Assembly (NCBI RefSeq): GCF_009734385.1
Contig: NZ_CP046452.1
Location: forward strand, 1,798,001 to 1,862,000
DNA from: Corynebacterium kalinowskii
GTDB taxonomy: Bacteria; Actinomycetota; Actinomycetes; Mycobacteriales; Mycobacteriaceae
DNA length: 64,000 nt
Reading direction: 5' to 3'
The translations under genes were made by a program, and so were the position numbers. Below are positions 16,908-26,516 of the stretch, in pieces; the stretch's first letter is position 1, and the number at the start of each line of letters is the position of its first letter. A model generated the notes under the pieces. That model saw nothing but the letters and a program-made list of their open reading frames with translations. It made no database searches and was not told where the DNA came from.

Positions 16908-17768
16908 ATGCAGCCGCACGACGCCGTGGTCACGCTGTGGTTCGTCAATGCCGACGACCCTGCAGCAGTGTTGTCCGCCGAGCCTAAGGCGGATCGCGGG
17001 TTCGGCCGCAAATACCTCGCTCTGATGGATCCCACGTGGCCGATCGCTGTTTTCGGACAGTTTCCCTTGAATCGGTCGGTAGCGGTATCAAAGGGCGAAT
17101 TCTATATCGCCGGCTATCCCGGGATCACAATCGTACAAACCCTGGTTTCTAATATGACGGTGCTCTCCGAGCTGAGCCCAAAGTTGCTCAGTTCCGTCAC
17201 CGCGCGAGATGTCTACGCTTTCGCAGAAAATACTGACACCGGCTTCGGCGGTATCGCCCATTGGCGGGAAGGCAAGATTCGGCGCAGCTTTTGTGCGCGC
17301 CGCGACCGTGTTTACGAAGACATCGGCTTGCCAGAGGCCTTCGAGAACCCATTCTGGTCTGGTGAGCGCGCCACCGGCCCGAAACGCGGCATCGATCTCC
17401 CGTTTGACCCGATCGATCTCGTTCACGAAGCTGACGTGCACTGGTTGGGCGTAGACATTTCGGCGGAGGGGCCCGACCTTTCCGTAGTGGGCTACGCCAT
17501 TGATGGTCGAAAAGAGCCGCGCATTCAATCCCCCAAGACTGCCAAGTCAGTAGCCGACGTCGTCTCCGCAGCATCCACCAAACTCGGCATCAACCCGAAC
17601 ACCCGCGACTACGACGACTACGAAGACGCCCCTGCCCCGCAGCCGGCCGACAACCACATGGGAGCCGCAGTACATGGCTCCAAGCAACTGGCGCGCCGAG
17701 TGGGGCGCAGACTGCGCACGCTCAAAGAAGTCGTACAGGACAAACTGCGGCACACCGACCGCGGCTAG
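16908..17768 (+). CDS. DUF6928-like conserved protein
   Basis: This 286-residue soluble protein begins VVTLWFVNADDPAAVLSAEPKADRGFGRKYLA, a pattern I associate with the corynebacterial DUF6928 family. AFAENTDTGFGGIAHWREGKIRRSF is strand rich, and the C terminus is basic (KQLARRVGRRLRTLKEVV). It follows sepH by 6 bases and probably shares its transcript. Its stop overlaps the convergent TrmH gene's stop by 4 bases. The function is unknown. Confidence 0.65.
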   Translation: MQPHDAVVTLWFVNADDPAAVLSAEPKADRGFGRKYLALMDPTWPIAVFGQFPLNRSVAVSKGEFYIAGYPGITIVQTLVSNMTVLSELSPKLLSSVTARDVYAFAENTDTGFGGIAHWREGKIRRSFCARRDRVYEDIGLPEAFENPFWSGERATGPKRGIDLPFDPIDLVHEADVHWLGVDISAEGPDLSVVGYAIDGRKEPRIQSPKTAKSVADVVSAASTKLGINPNTRDYDDYEDAPAPQPADNHMGAAVHGSKQLARRVGRRLRTLKEVVQDKLRHTDRG

Positions 17769-18598
17769 TCCAGTTGTAGTTGCGCCCGCTGCCGCTCATA
17801 AAAGGCGATGGCTGCGGCCGTGGCCAGGTTTAAAGAATCTGTGCCCGGAGTCATCGGGATCTTCGCTCGCACGTGCGTCGCACGCATCGCACGCTCCGTC
17901 AACCCCGGCCCCTCGGCCCCTACCAAGAGCGCTACCCTGTCCGGATTGCCTTCTAAAGCTTCCTTGAGCAAAGTATCCGTGTTCGGGGTGAGGGAAACGA
18001 GGCGGAAGCCGTCGAGAAGCCCAAGTTCGTGCTGCCATGTCCGGGGTGTTCCACCGAAGTGCGCGAACGGGGTGCGCAGGACATGCCCCATGGACACGCG
18101 CACCGAACGGCGGTACAGCGGATCCGCGCAGGCAGCACCGAACAACACCGCATCGACACCCATTCCGGCCGCATTGCGGAAAATTCCGCCAATATTTTCG
18201 TGATCCCCGACCCCCTCCAGGATCACCACCGTCCGGGCCCCCTCAATAGCCTCGGCCACGGACAACGCCGGTGCGCGATCTGCCGCGGCGAGTAAACCGC
18301 GGTGCATGTCGTAACCGGCTACCTCTGCGAGCACCTCGCGGGTCACGCAGTAAATCGGAATCCCTGCCACGAGCTCGGCTACGCCCGGCTCGGCAAGGAA
18401 CGACTCGAGCTTTGCTTCGAAGCCGCAGAGCGCGCGCACCGGAAAGCGCGACTCCAGGCAGCGACGCACCACTAGCGGTCCCTCCGTGATAACTAGCCCC
18501 TTGCCGCCAGGCAGGTCAGGGCGATTATCGGAGTGCTTGAGGTCGCGGAAGTCATCGAGCCGCGGATCAGATGGATCCGAAATATGCGAAATCTCCAT
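17765..18598 (-). CDS. SpoU/TrmH-family RNA 2'-O-methyltransferase
   Basis: This 277-residue protein has the SPOUT knot signature. Motif 1 is VVILEGVGDHENIGGIFRNA (about residues 127-146), motif 2 is VALLVGAEGPGLTERAM (about 222-238), and motif 3 is IPMTPGTDSLNLATAAAIAFYE (about 247-268). An N-terminal substrate-binding domain precedes the knot (GKGLVITEGPLVVRRCLESR). The target nucleotide (rRNA or tRNA) cannot be told. The ATG at 18598 is chosen over a TTG two codons earlier. The start codon is inside one arm of a 14-bp hairpin just downstream of the purine permease gene, so translation may be controlled. Confidence 0.88.
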   Translation of the reverse strand: MEISHISDPSDPRLDDFRDLKHSDNRPDLPGGKGLVITEGPLVVRRCLESRFPVRALCGFEAKLESFLAEPGVAELVAGIPIYCVTREVLAEVAGYDMHRGLLAAADRAPALSVAEAIEGARTVVILEGVGDHENIGGIFRNAAGMGVDAVLFGAACADPLYRRSVRVSMGHVLRTPFAHFGGTPRTWQHELGLLDGFRLVSLTPNTDTLLKEALEGNPDRVALLVGAEGPGLTERAMRATHVRAKIPMTPGTDSLNLATAAAIAFYERQRAQLQLD

Positions 18599-18637
18599 AC
18601 CCAAATGCTACAAAGGTGCACCCGGGTATGGAGATTT
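18589..18637 (-). promoter_or_regulatory. Hairpin burying the TrmH start codon / end of permease transcript
   Basis: Perfect 14-bp arms AAATCTCCATACCC (18589-18602) and GGGTATGGAGATTT (18624-18637) are separated by 21 bases. The first arm contains the TrmH start codon (18596-18598). The second arm starts 10 bases after the NCS2 permease stop. On RNA read from the permease gene the AUG would be paired. No long U-run follows, so it is not a standard terminator. Confidence 0.7.
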
Positions 18638-18646
18638 AGCAGGAGG

Positions 18647-20104
18647 TTATTGGAACAGCGCCATCACTGGATCAATAGCGAAGTAGACCATGAACAGCGC
18701 AGAGATCAGCCACAGCAGCCAGTGCACCTTGGCGACCTTGCCGGAAGCCATAGCCATGAAGACATAAGCGATGAAGCCCACGCCGATGCCGTTGGCGATG
18801 GAGTAGGTAAAAGGCATGACCACGATGGTGAGGAATGCTGGCAGTGCGATGGAGAAGTCAGTGAAGTCGATTTCTCGAATCTGGCCCATCATCAGGGCGC
18901 CGACGATCACGAGTACTGGCGCTGCCGCTTCAATCGGCACAACGGAGTACAGCGGAGTGAGGAACATGGCCAGCAGGAACAGCACGCCGGTTACTACGTT
19001 GGCCAGACCGGTGCGTGCGCCATCGGCGATGCCCGCTGCGGAGTCGATGTAGACGGTATTGGAGGAGGCGGACATGCCACCGCCGACGATTGCGCCGCAA
19101 CCCTCGACGACCAGGGCCTGCTTCATATCTGGCAAGTTGCCATGCTCGTCGGTCAGACCTGCCTGCTTGCCGAGCGCAGTCATGGTGCCCATCGCGTCAA
19201 AGAAGTTGGCCAGAACCAGGGTGAACACCAACAAGGTAGCCGCCAGCACGCCGACTCGAGAAAACGCTCCGAACAAGTCGACGGCACCGACGATGGACAG
19301 ATCCGGCATACCACCGAGGGACTTAGGCATCTCGGGAACTGCCAGGGACCAGCCGGTAGGAACTGGCTTACCATCTGCGAAGGATGGGCCAGCTCCCGTG
19401 AGAGCCTCGACGATCATGGCGATGATCGTGGTGATGACGATGCCAAAGAAGAGTCCGCCACGAGTATTACGCGCGACAAAAATGCCACAGATAACCAGAC
19501 CGATGACGAAAACAAAGGTTGGCCAGGAAGCGATCGAGCCGTTAATACCCAGGCCAACCGGCACGGTGGTACCCGCGGCGTCCGGAATACGACGGACGAA
19601 ACCGGAGTCGACCAGGCCAATCATCGCGATGAACAGGCCAATGCCGACCCCCATGGCGGCCTTCAAGGAATCCGGGATGGCGTTGAACACAGCAACGCGG
19701 AAGCCGGAAATGGCGAGGAGGACGATGATAATACCGTCGATGACCACCAGTCCCATGGCTTCTTCCCAGGTCAGGCCTTCTCCGGCCACCATGGTCACTG
19801 CCACAAGGGTGTTAATGCCCAGGCCAGTGGCGATACCGAACGGATAACGCGCCACTAGACCAAAGAAAATGGTCATCACGCCAGCAGCCAACGCAGTCGC
19901 CGCCGCAACCTGTGGCAGACCGAGCGCGTGGCCGGTGTGATCCTCAATCGTGCCGATGATCAGCGGGTTCAAGATGATGATGTACGCCATAGCGAAGAAG
20001 GTCACGATGCCGGCGCGAACCTCGGTCCCGACGGTCGATCCGCGGTCACTAATGGAAAAGAATTTATCGAGCGCACCCTTTGGTGGCGTGGCAGTTGCCG
20101 TCAT
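18647..20104 (-). CDS. NCS2-family purine (guanine/hypoxanthine-type) permease
   Basis: This is a 485-residue protein with about 13 hydrophobic segments, of the AzgA/PbuG-like branch of the NCS2 transporters. Diagnostic stretches are GTEVRAGIVTFFAMAYIIILNP near residues 26-47, GLGINTLVAVTM, and VEGCGAIVGGGMSASSNTVYIDSAAGIADGARTGLANV, which carries the substrate-site residues. It should import purine bases by proton symport; the exact base cannot be told. A perfect 8-bp palindrome sits 22 bases upstream of the start. It is followed by the TrmH gene on the same strand. Confidence 0.88.
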   Translation of the reverse strand: MTATATPPKGALDKFFSISDRGSTVGTEVRAGIVTFFAMAYIIILNPLIIGTIEDHTGHALGLPQVAAATALAAGVMTIFFGLVARYPFGIATGLGINTLVAVTMVAGEGLTWEEAMGLVVIDGIIIVLLAISGFRVAVFNAIPDSLKAAMGVGIGLFIAMIGLVDSGFVRRIPDAAGTTVPVGLGINGSIASWPTFVFVIGLVICGIFVARNTRGGLFFGIVITTIIAMIVEALTGAGPSFADGKPVPTGWSLAVPEMPKSLGGMPDLSIVGAVDLFGAFSRVGVLAATLLVFTLVLANFFDAMGTMTALGKQAGLTDEHGNLPDMKQALVVEGCGAIVGGGMSASSNTVYIDSAAGIADGARTGLANVVTGVLFLLAMFLTPLYSVVPIEAAAPVLVIVGALMMGQIREIDFTDFSIALPAFLTIVVMPFTYSIANGIGVGFIAYVFMAMASGKVAKVHWLLWLISALFMVYFAIDPVMALFQ

Positions 20105-20125
20105 GAGTTCTCCAAACAGTCAATT

Positions 20126-20148
20126 GCACTAGTTTTGTTGACTAGTGC
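20126..20148 (-). promoter_or_regulatory. Palindrome upstream of the purine permease
   Basis: GCACTAGT (20126-20133) and ACTAGTGC (20141-20148) form a perfect inverted repeat with a 7-base spacer, 22 bases before the start codon. It could be an operator or a short leader hairpin. Confidence 0.45.
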
Positions 20149-20219
20149 CCGTTAAAGAGTCCCACCCACCTCCCGGCTAAAGCAACTGGAGAGCTAGGAT
20201 ATTTACATCAAAACCTGAA

Positions 20220-22004
20220 ATGGGCTACCCAAAAGTGACCAAGATCCTACTCATCGATAACCACGATTCCTTCACCCACCTGCTCGGCGACCTCATCTAC
20301 CGCGCCGTGGGGATCATGCCGGAGATCGTGCCCAACGACATCCCCCTGCCCAAAGCCGACCTCTACATCCTCTCCCCCGGCCCCGGGCACCCCGGAAATC
20401 CAGCTGACATCGGTAGCTGCGCCGACGCGCTCGCCGGCAGCGCTCCCGTCATCGGCGTGTGCCTCGGGCATCAAGCCATCGCTCTCGATGCCGGGTGCCA
20501 GGTCACTCGCGCGCAGCATCCGCGACACGGACTAGCCAGCAACGTCCACCACGACGGCACCGGGATCTTTCAAGGCATCCCCTCGCCTTTCGAGGTCATC
20601 CGCTACCACTCGCTCGAAGTCACCGAGCCGACGAACATTGAGGTCCTGGCCCGCGCGGACGACGGCACTGTGATGGCACTCCGGCGCGTCGATAAGCCCC
20701 AGTGGGGTGTGCAGTTCCACCCTGAATCCATTGGCAGCGCCCATGGCGAGCAGCTCATGCGGCAGCTTGTCGACGCCACTGGAGTCCTCCCCATCTGGCA
20801 CCGCCGCCGGGCGCCGCTCGTGAATCTGGCGGACCTGGTCGCAACGTGGCGCGCTGAGTTCCCTTACGTGACGTGGCTGGACACCGCGACTGACGACGGT
20901 ATGCATCTGGTCGGAGCGGGGCATCGCTTGGTGTCCCCTCATCAGATCCCGCATGGCGTGCTGGCTGCGGATTCGGATCCTGCACCAGTCGACTTCGTGC
21001 CCGGCGCGCTGGGCGTGCTGCCTTATGAGGCTTCCGGGGGACGAGATGGCGGCGAGTTTGTGGCTGGTGAACTGCTGGCTCCGGAAGTCGTCTATCAAGT
21101 GTGCGGCGATGAAGCCTGGCTGATCAGCCAGGACAACCGTGAGCTGCCTACGCTGCGTTCTGCACCGTCACCAGTGGCGGTGTCGGCATCGATCGCGCTG
21201 CGCCACAATCGAGCCGAGTACGCGGAGCTCATCGCACAGTGCCAGGAAGCAATTGCGGCCGGAGATTCCTATGAGCTGTGCTTGACCACCAGTGCCTCTG
21301 CCGAGTGTGAGGCGGATTCGCTGGCGTTGTACCTGCGGCTGCGTGAGGTAGCGCCGTCGCCGATGGCGGGTCTGTTCCTGGGGCCCGTGAACGTGTTGTC
21401 CGCGTCACCGGAACGATTTCTACAGATTAGACAGCGGCTTATCTCGGCTTCTCCGATTAAGGGAACTCGTCCGCGCGGTGACTCCGCCGCTGAAGATGAG
21501 CGCCTGCGAGCTGAGCTTTCGCACAGCACAAAAGACCGCGCCGAGAACCTGATGATTGTCGATTTGCTTCGTAATGACTTGGCTCGCTCCTGTGTCCCGG
21601 GCTCCCTCCGCGTTCCCGAGCTATGCGCAGTGCACACCTTTTCCCGGGCGCACCAAATGATTTCGACGATCACCGGCGATCTTGCGCCGGGAGTGGGCTC
21701 CGTGGATGCGATCCAAGCGGCTTTTCCCGGTGGCTCAATGACCGGCGCACCGAAGCAACGATCGATGGATATCCTCGCTGACTTGGAAGGCACAGACAGA
21801 GGGTTCTATTCCGGCTGCATGGGATACATTTCGGCCACCGGAGATGCCGATTTCTCGATTCTCATCCGCACCGTAGTGCAGGAGGGACAACACCTGAGCT
21901 ACGGTGCAGGCGGCGCAATCACGGCGCTGAGCGATCCTGATGAGGAATACGATGAGGTCCTGGTGAAAATTACACCTTTCCGACTGCTGCTGGAGCAGCC
22001 ATGA
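20220..22004 (+). CDS. pabAB: Fused aminodeoxychorismate synthase (PabA-PabB)
   Basis: This 594-residue bifunctional enzyme makes 4-amino-4-deoxychorismate for folate. The N-terminal glutamine amidotransferase (about 1-190) carries LSPGPGHPGNP, the catalytic Cys81 in GVCLGHQAIAL and the His-Glu pair in VQFHPESIGS. The C-terminal chorismate-binding domain (about 330-594) carries EAIAAGDSYELCLT, LSASPERFLQI, SPIKGTRPRGDSA, MIVDLLRNDLARS and PGGSMTGAPKQRSMDIL. The PIKGT lysine is typical of PabB. The ATG at 20220 is used; a GTG at 20235 is possible. The pabC gene overlaps it by 4 bases, so this is a folate operon. Confidence 0.93.
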   Translation: MGYPKVTKILLIDNHDSFTHLLGDLIYRAVGIMPEIVPNDIPLPKADLYILSPGPGHPGNPADIGSCADALAGSAPVIGVCLGHQAIALDAGCQVTRAQHPRHGLASNVHHDGTGIFQGIPSPFEVIRYHSLEVTEPTNIEVLARADDGTVMALRRVDKPQWGVQFHPESIGSAHGEQLMRQLVDATGVLPIWHRRRAPLVNLADLVATWRAEFPYVTWLDTATDDGMHLVGAGHRLVSPHQIPHGVLAADSDPAPVDFVPGALGVLPYEASGGRDGGEFVAGELLAPEVVYQVCGDEAWLISQDNRELPTLRSAPSPVAVSASIALRHNRAEYAELIAQCQEAIAAGDSYELCLTTSASAECEADSLALYLRLREVAPSPMAGLFLGPVNVLSASPERFLQIRQRLISASPIKGTRPRGDSAAEDERLRAELSHSTKDRAENLMIVDLLRNDLARSCVPGSLRVPELCAVHTFSRAHQMISTITGDLAPGVGSVDAIQAAFPGGSMTGAPKQRSMDILADLEGTDRGFYSGCMGYISATGDADFSILIRTVVQEGQHLSYGAGGAITALSDPDEEYDEVLVKITPFRLLLEQP

Positions 22005-22600
22005 CCGTGACCAGCTTCAGAATGGTCGATGGACGTGTGCGCAATCTGGGCGCTCATTTCCAGCGGCTAGGGCTGACACCCGATCGCATCCGCAGCGTGA
22101 GAGCCGAGCTGCGCGCATTCGGCCCGGAACCCTGTTTTCCGCAGGTCACGGACACAGCCGAGGTGCTCTTTCGCCCGGATCGGCCCTTCACTGAGGTGAT
22201 TCGAGTGGATCCCACGCCCCATCTGGATGAACGGACCCAGCCCACGATTAAGGGTCCGGATCTCGCATGGCTGGCTGCCCGGCACCAAGAGACGCAAGCG
22301 AAAGGCTTCGATGAAGGCGTGCTGATCGACGAGAAGGGGCTGATAGTAGAAGGGCTATTCTCCGCGCTCATCGTATGGCGCGACGGACCGGTCCTTTCGG
22401 CGCATCCTGATGCTCTGCCATCGACCACGGCTCAGCAACTGAGCAGACTACTGCCTATCACCCAAGATGTGATCACTGTCGAGGACCTCTCCCGGCCGAT
22501 GTGGCTGCTCAACGCCTTTTCGGGGGTGCGAACAACGAGCGCCGACTATCCCGTGACAGAGATCAATCGACGCCTGTGGGCGCTGGCCGACAGGGTTTAG
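22001..22600 (+). CDS. pabC: Aminodeoxychorismate lyase-like class IV aminotransferase-fold protein
   Basis: This 199-residue protein starts within the pabAB stop (ATGA overlap). It has a compact fold-type IV PLP pattern: GAHFQRLG with an arginine near the start, the likely PLP lysine in QPTIKGPDLAWL, GFDEGVLIDEKGLIVEGLFSALIV, and VEDLSRPMWLLNAFSGVR. Elimination of pyruvate from aminodeoxychorismate gives p-aminobenzoate. It is shorter than E. coli PabC (269), as is common in corynebacteria. The assignment rests on the PLP motif plus its coupling to pabAB. Its stop overlaps the convergent DUF3027 gene by 4 bases. Confidence 0.85.
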   Translation: MTVTSFRMVDGRVRNLGAHFQRLGLTPDRIRSVRAELRAFGPEPCFPQVTDTAEVLFRPDRPFTEVIRVDPTPHLDERTQPTIKGPDLAWLAARHQETQAKGFDEGVLIDEKGLIVEGLFSALIVWRDGPVLSAHPDALPSTTAQQLSRLLPITQDVITVEDLSRPMWLLNAFSGVRTTSADYPVTEINRRLWALADRV

Positions 22601-23265
22601 AAGCGTTCGTCGTCGAAAGGCGTGTGCTCTTGGGTCGCTAGATTTTTAGGCCCCGGGGTTTCCGAGTGCGCGCCACAGCCATAGGAGGCGTGCACGACAT
22701 GACCGTCGTCGGAGAACTCATTGCAGCACACGCCGAAAAACTTGCCGATGTCCGTCACCGGAAGGAAAAACGCGCAGGTCTCACACTTGAGCTGAGAAAG
22801 CTCCGCGCTTTCGGTCGTCGGCCCATATTCCTCGCGCCAGCGCTTGAGGGAATCCTCGAAACCCTTCTTGGTCAGGGTGCGGCCGGAATCGGTGTCCTCC
22901 AGGCGTTCATCGTCTGCGCGCGGCGGGATATACACGCCCGGCTGTAGATCGCCAGGCTGCACGCGATCTTCATATGGGACCCAGTCCGGTGCCTGCAGTG
23001 CGTCGCGCCCTGGCATGAGCGCGACCTCGTTGACGGTGACGAACCGTGAGCCTTCCGCGCAGGCGAGGATAACGTTCCACTCCCAGCCGCGGTAACCGGG
23101 AACATCAGCAGCGAAATGATGCGCTACTGCGTCCCGCGACAGTACCGAGACACCCGTGTGCGCTCCCACGCCGTCCTCGCCCATCTCGGCGAGCGCTCGC
23201 CGTGCGATGCTAATCGCGCGGGAGTCGAACAGGGGTCCTCGGTGTCCTCGTTTAGTAGATGCCAC
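22597..23265 (-). CDS. DUF3027 conserved actinobacterial protein
   Basis: This protein has 222 residues from the GTG at 23265 (VASTKRGHRGPLFDSRAISIARRAL). The open frame extends 125 codons further but that stretch runs through the divergent lipoprotein gene and is not like DUF3027. Features are WEWNVILACAEGSRFVTVNEVALMPG, an acidic middle, and a C-terminal cysteine cluster CETCAFFLP, GVCCNEFS, YGCGAHSE that could bind a metal. DUF3027 proteins occur next to cspB-type genes in actinobacteria; the function is unknown. It is divergent from the glutamine cyclotransferase gene, with 36 bases between starts. Confidence 0.8.
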   Translation of the reverse strand: MASTKRGHRGPLFDSRAISIARRALAEMGEDGVGAHTGVSVLSRDAVAHHFAADVPGYRGWEWNVILACAEGSRFVTVNEVALMPGRDALQAPDWVPYEDRVQPGDLQPGVYIPPRADDERLEDTDSGRTLTKKGFEDSLKRWREEYGPTTESAELSQLKCETCAFFLPVTDIGKFFGVCCNEFSDDGHVVHASYGCGAHSETPGPKNLATQEHTPFDDERF

Positions 23266-23301
23266 AGACCCATTATGTCCGATGGGGCAAAATGGATAGT
23301 T

Positions 23302-24078
23302 ATGAGATCCACATTTGCCGGCCTCCTGTCCACTTGCAGCCTGCTCTCCGGTTGCGGTACCGCCCCCGCACCGGATCCAGTTCCAGAGTCCGGCGCCGCT
23401 CAATTCACCGTCGAGATTGTGCGCACACTGCCCGGTGATCCCGGGTCCTTCACCCAGGGATTGGAAGTGTCGCGGCGGGATCCTAACGAGCTCATCGTGG
23501 GCACGGGCTGGCTCGGCGAAAGTCGAATCTACCGTCGCACGATGGATGGCGCTGAGGTGGCGAGCGCGGATCTCAAGGCAACGGAGTTCGGCGAAGGCAT
23601 TGCCCAGACAACCGACGCTATCTGGCAGCTCACGTGGCAAAATGGCGTGGCCTACCAGCGCGATCCCGAGACTCTTGAGGTCATCGGCCAGGCTAGTTTT
23701 CCCGGCGAGGGCTGGGGGCTGTGTGCCCTGGACGCTTCCCTCTACATGTCTGACGGCACCGAGTCCTTACGTGTCCTGGACTCGGTCACGTTCGCGGAAA
23801 AGGGACGCGTGGCGACGGGCGTCGATAAGCTCAATGAGCTCGAGTGCGCCGACGGCGCGATCTATGCGAACCGTTTCTTGACCACGGAGATCGTCAAGCT
23901 CAGCCCTGGGGGCGAGGTGCTTGGGCTTATCGACGCCTCAGGCCTGTCCAACAATGCGACCCGCGACCCGAACAATGTCCTCAACGGCATCGCACACATC
24001 CCCGGCACCGACCGGTTCTACCTCACCGGAAAGCGGTGGCCCGATGTGTACGAAGTTCGGTTTGTGCCGAAGAGTTAA
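23302..24078 (+). CDS. Glutaminyl-peptide cyclotransferase-type lipoprotein
   Basis: This 258-residue exported lipoprotein begins MRSTFAGLLSTCSLLSGCG, with lipobox LLSGC placing the lipidated Cys at residue 18. The rest is a beta-propeller of the plant/bacterial glutamine cyclotransferase family: PGSFTQGLEV, LIVGTGWLGESRIYRR, FGEGIAQTTDAIWQLTWQNG, LNELECADGAIYANRF, DPNNVLNGIAHIPGTDRFYLTGKRW. Such enzymes cyclise N-terminal glutamine to pyroglutamate. The ATG at 23302 is chosen because it gives a proper signal peptide. It is followed by the DUF2771 gene after 15 bases. Confidence 0.87.
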   Translation: MRSTFAGLLSTCSLLSGCGTAPAPDPVPESGAAQFTVEIVRTLPGDPGSFTQGLEVSRRDPNELIVGTGWLGESRIYRRTMDGAEVASADLKATEFGEGIAQTTDAIWQLTWQNGVAYQRDPETLEVIGQASFPGEGWGLCALDASLYMSDGTESLRVLDSVTFAEKGRVATGVDKLNELECADGAIYANRFLTTEIVKLSPGGEVLGLIDASGLSNNATRDPNNVLNGIAHIPGTDRFYLTGKRWPDVYEVRFVPKS

Positions 24079-24093
24079 CTAGCATTATCAACC

Positions 24094-24585
24094 ATGGCAG
24101 CGAAGCGAAAGAAAAACCTGATCCAGTTCCTGATTTTGATCGTGGCTGTGATCGCGGTGGTTGCAGGTTCCATCGCATTCCAGAATTGGTGGAATAGCCG
24201 TCCCGGCCCGGAGCCGGATCAGGTGACGATCAAAGCAAATGGCCAGCAAATTAAGCCTTATATGGTGTGTGAGCCGGGGGTTGACTGCCCAGAGGGCGAG
24301 GTTCCGCAGATCAGCGTCGGCGCCGATGACACCTTGAAGATCGAGGTCCCCAAGGACATTTATGACCACGACTGGTCGGTGCTCAAGATCTACGACGACC
24401 CTGCGGCCAACAGCCAGCAGTATTTCAAGAGCCATGAGGCAAAAGAAGTCGAAATCAAAGGGTCCGCAGACGGCGAACCTCGACCACGCTTGGTCGTGGT
24501 CGAGGTATCGACTGTACTGATTGGCCACGATGCTGCTGGAGTGGAAACCCCTTATACCGTGGTCTGGTCCATCAACGCGGCCTAG
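24094..24585 (+). CDS. DUF2771 exported/anchored protein
   Basis: This 163-residue protein has a basic N terminus (MAAKRKKN) followed by one hydrophobic segment LIQFLILIVAVIAVVAGSIAF, an anchor or uncleaved signal. The outer domain has a Cys pair (MVCEPGVDCPEG) and an Ig-like strand pattern ending ETPYTVVWSINAA. It matches the corynebacterial DUF2771 family, which sits next to cspB. It is probably co-transcribed with the cyclotransferase. The function is unknown. Confidence 0.82.
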   Translation: MAAKRKKNLIQFLILIVAVIAVVAGSIAFQNWWNSRPGPEPDQVTIKANGQQIKPYMVCEPGVDCPEGEVPQISVGADDTLKIEVPKDIYDHDWSVLKIYDDPAANSQQYFKSHEAKEVEIKGSADGEPRPRLVVVEVSTVLIGHDAAGVETPYTVVWSINAA

Positions 24586-24968
24586 GCGTCCAGCTCCTTC
24601 GCCACAGCGCGCAGGATTTCCGCCACCTGGCGGCCCTCCTTGCGATCAGGGTAGCGGCCAGCCAAGAGTGGCCCCTGGATACTGGTTTCCAGCAGGGTCA
24701 TCATGTCGGAGATCATGGAAGCCAGGTCTTCTGGCTTGTACTTGTGCTGTGGCTTGCGGGATGGGGCGTCGTCAAGCACCGTTACGCGCAGCGCCTGTGG
24801 GCCACGGCGACCAGCGGCGAAATCGAAGTCGATGCGCTGACCCGGGTGCAGTTCAGTCACACCCTTTGGTAGGACCTGACGGTTAACGTAGACATCCTCG
24901 TCGCCCGGGTTGGAAACAAAACCAAAACCGCGCTCCACATCAAACCACTTCACTTTGCCGATTGGCAT
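24582..24968 (-). CDS. cspB: CspB-type cold shock protein with C-terminal extension
   Basis: This is a 128-residue nucleic-acid-binding protein. The cold-shock domain (residues 1-65) has the RNP motifs KWFDVERGFGFVS and a variant second motif EDVYVNRQV. A helical extension PQHKYKPEDLASMISDMMTLLE follows, ending VAEILRAVAKELDA, the same architecture as C. glutamicum CspB (127 residues). The ATG at 24968 has AGGAGG upstream on the minus strand. Its stop overlaps the DUF2771 stop by 4 bases. Confidence 0.95.
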   Translation of the reverse strand: MPIGKVKWFDVERGFGFVSNPGDEDVYVNRQVLPKGVTELHPGQRIDFDFAAGRRGPQALRVTVLDDAPSRKPQHKYKPEDLASMISDMMTLLETSIQGPLLAGRYPDRKEGRQVAEILRAVAKELDA

Positions 24969-26144
<1,176 letters not shown>

Positions 26145-26167
26145 TTCTCCCCCTCCAAGGAGAGCGC

Positions 26168-26211
26168 ACCGCGCTCACCATTGCTCTACGCGATGGTGAG
26201 CGCGGTTTTTC
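26168..26211 (+). terminator. Terminator of rpf
   Basis: Perfect 14-bp arms (26168-26181 and 26193-26206, ACCGCGCTCACCAT) are followed by a T-run. Confidence 0.92.
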
Positions 26212-26516
26212 CTTGTCTACAATTACCCCCTTTCCCGGGATTGCCACCCTTCTCCCCCTTTCCTTCAAATCTGTGACTTGCCGGCACCACACACCACAAG
26301 GTGGCTACAAAAGCCCCAAAAATTACCCCCAACAACCACAAGACAGGATTAACAAAACCAACTTTTCGCCAAATCTTCACAAGGTTGCAAAGCATGAAGT
26401 TTGCTACAGTTCACACCCGCATGCAGGATTGATGTGCGTCACACTTGCTTTGTGTGTAGCATCACACATGTTCTTCACAAAGGTGACAGACATCGCTATA
26501 TGCACGTGAGGTGAGT
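26212..26516 (+). promoter_or_regulatory. Promoter region of the second DUF485-mctC operon
   Basis: There is no gene in these ~300 bases. TGTGTGTAGCATCACA at 26451-26466 fits the GlxR pattern TGTG-N7-TCACA, 51 bases before the start codon. AAGTTTGC at 26397-26404 and GGTTGCAAA at 26383-26391 resemble RamB-type half sites also present near gltA/serC. The promoter boxes themselves are not certain. Confidence 0.5.

Noticed and set aside
18533..19858. A 441-codon open frame antisense to the purine permease
   Set aside because: Same antisense artefact. The minus-strand product has a clear NCS2 sequence.
22597..23640. A 347-codon version of the DUF3027 gene
   Set aside because: The first 125 codons run antisense through the lipoprotein gene and do not resemble DUF3027; a GTG at 23265 gives the expected N terminus.
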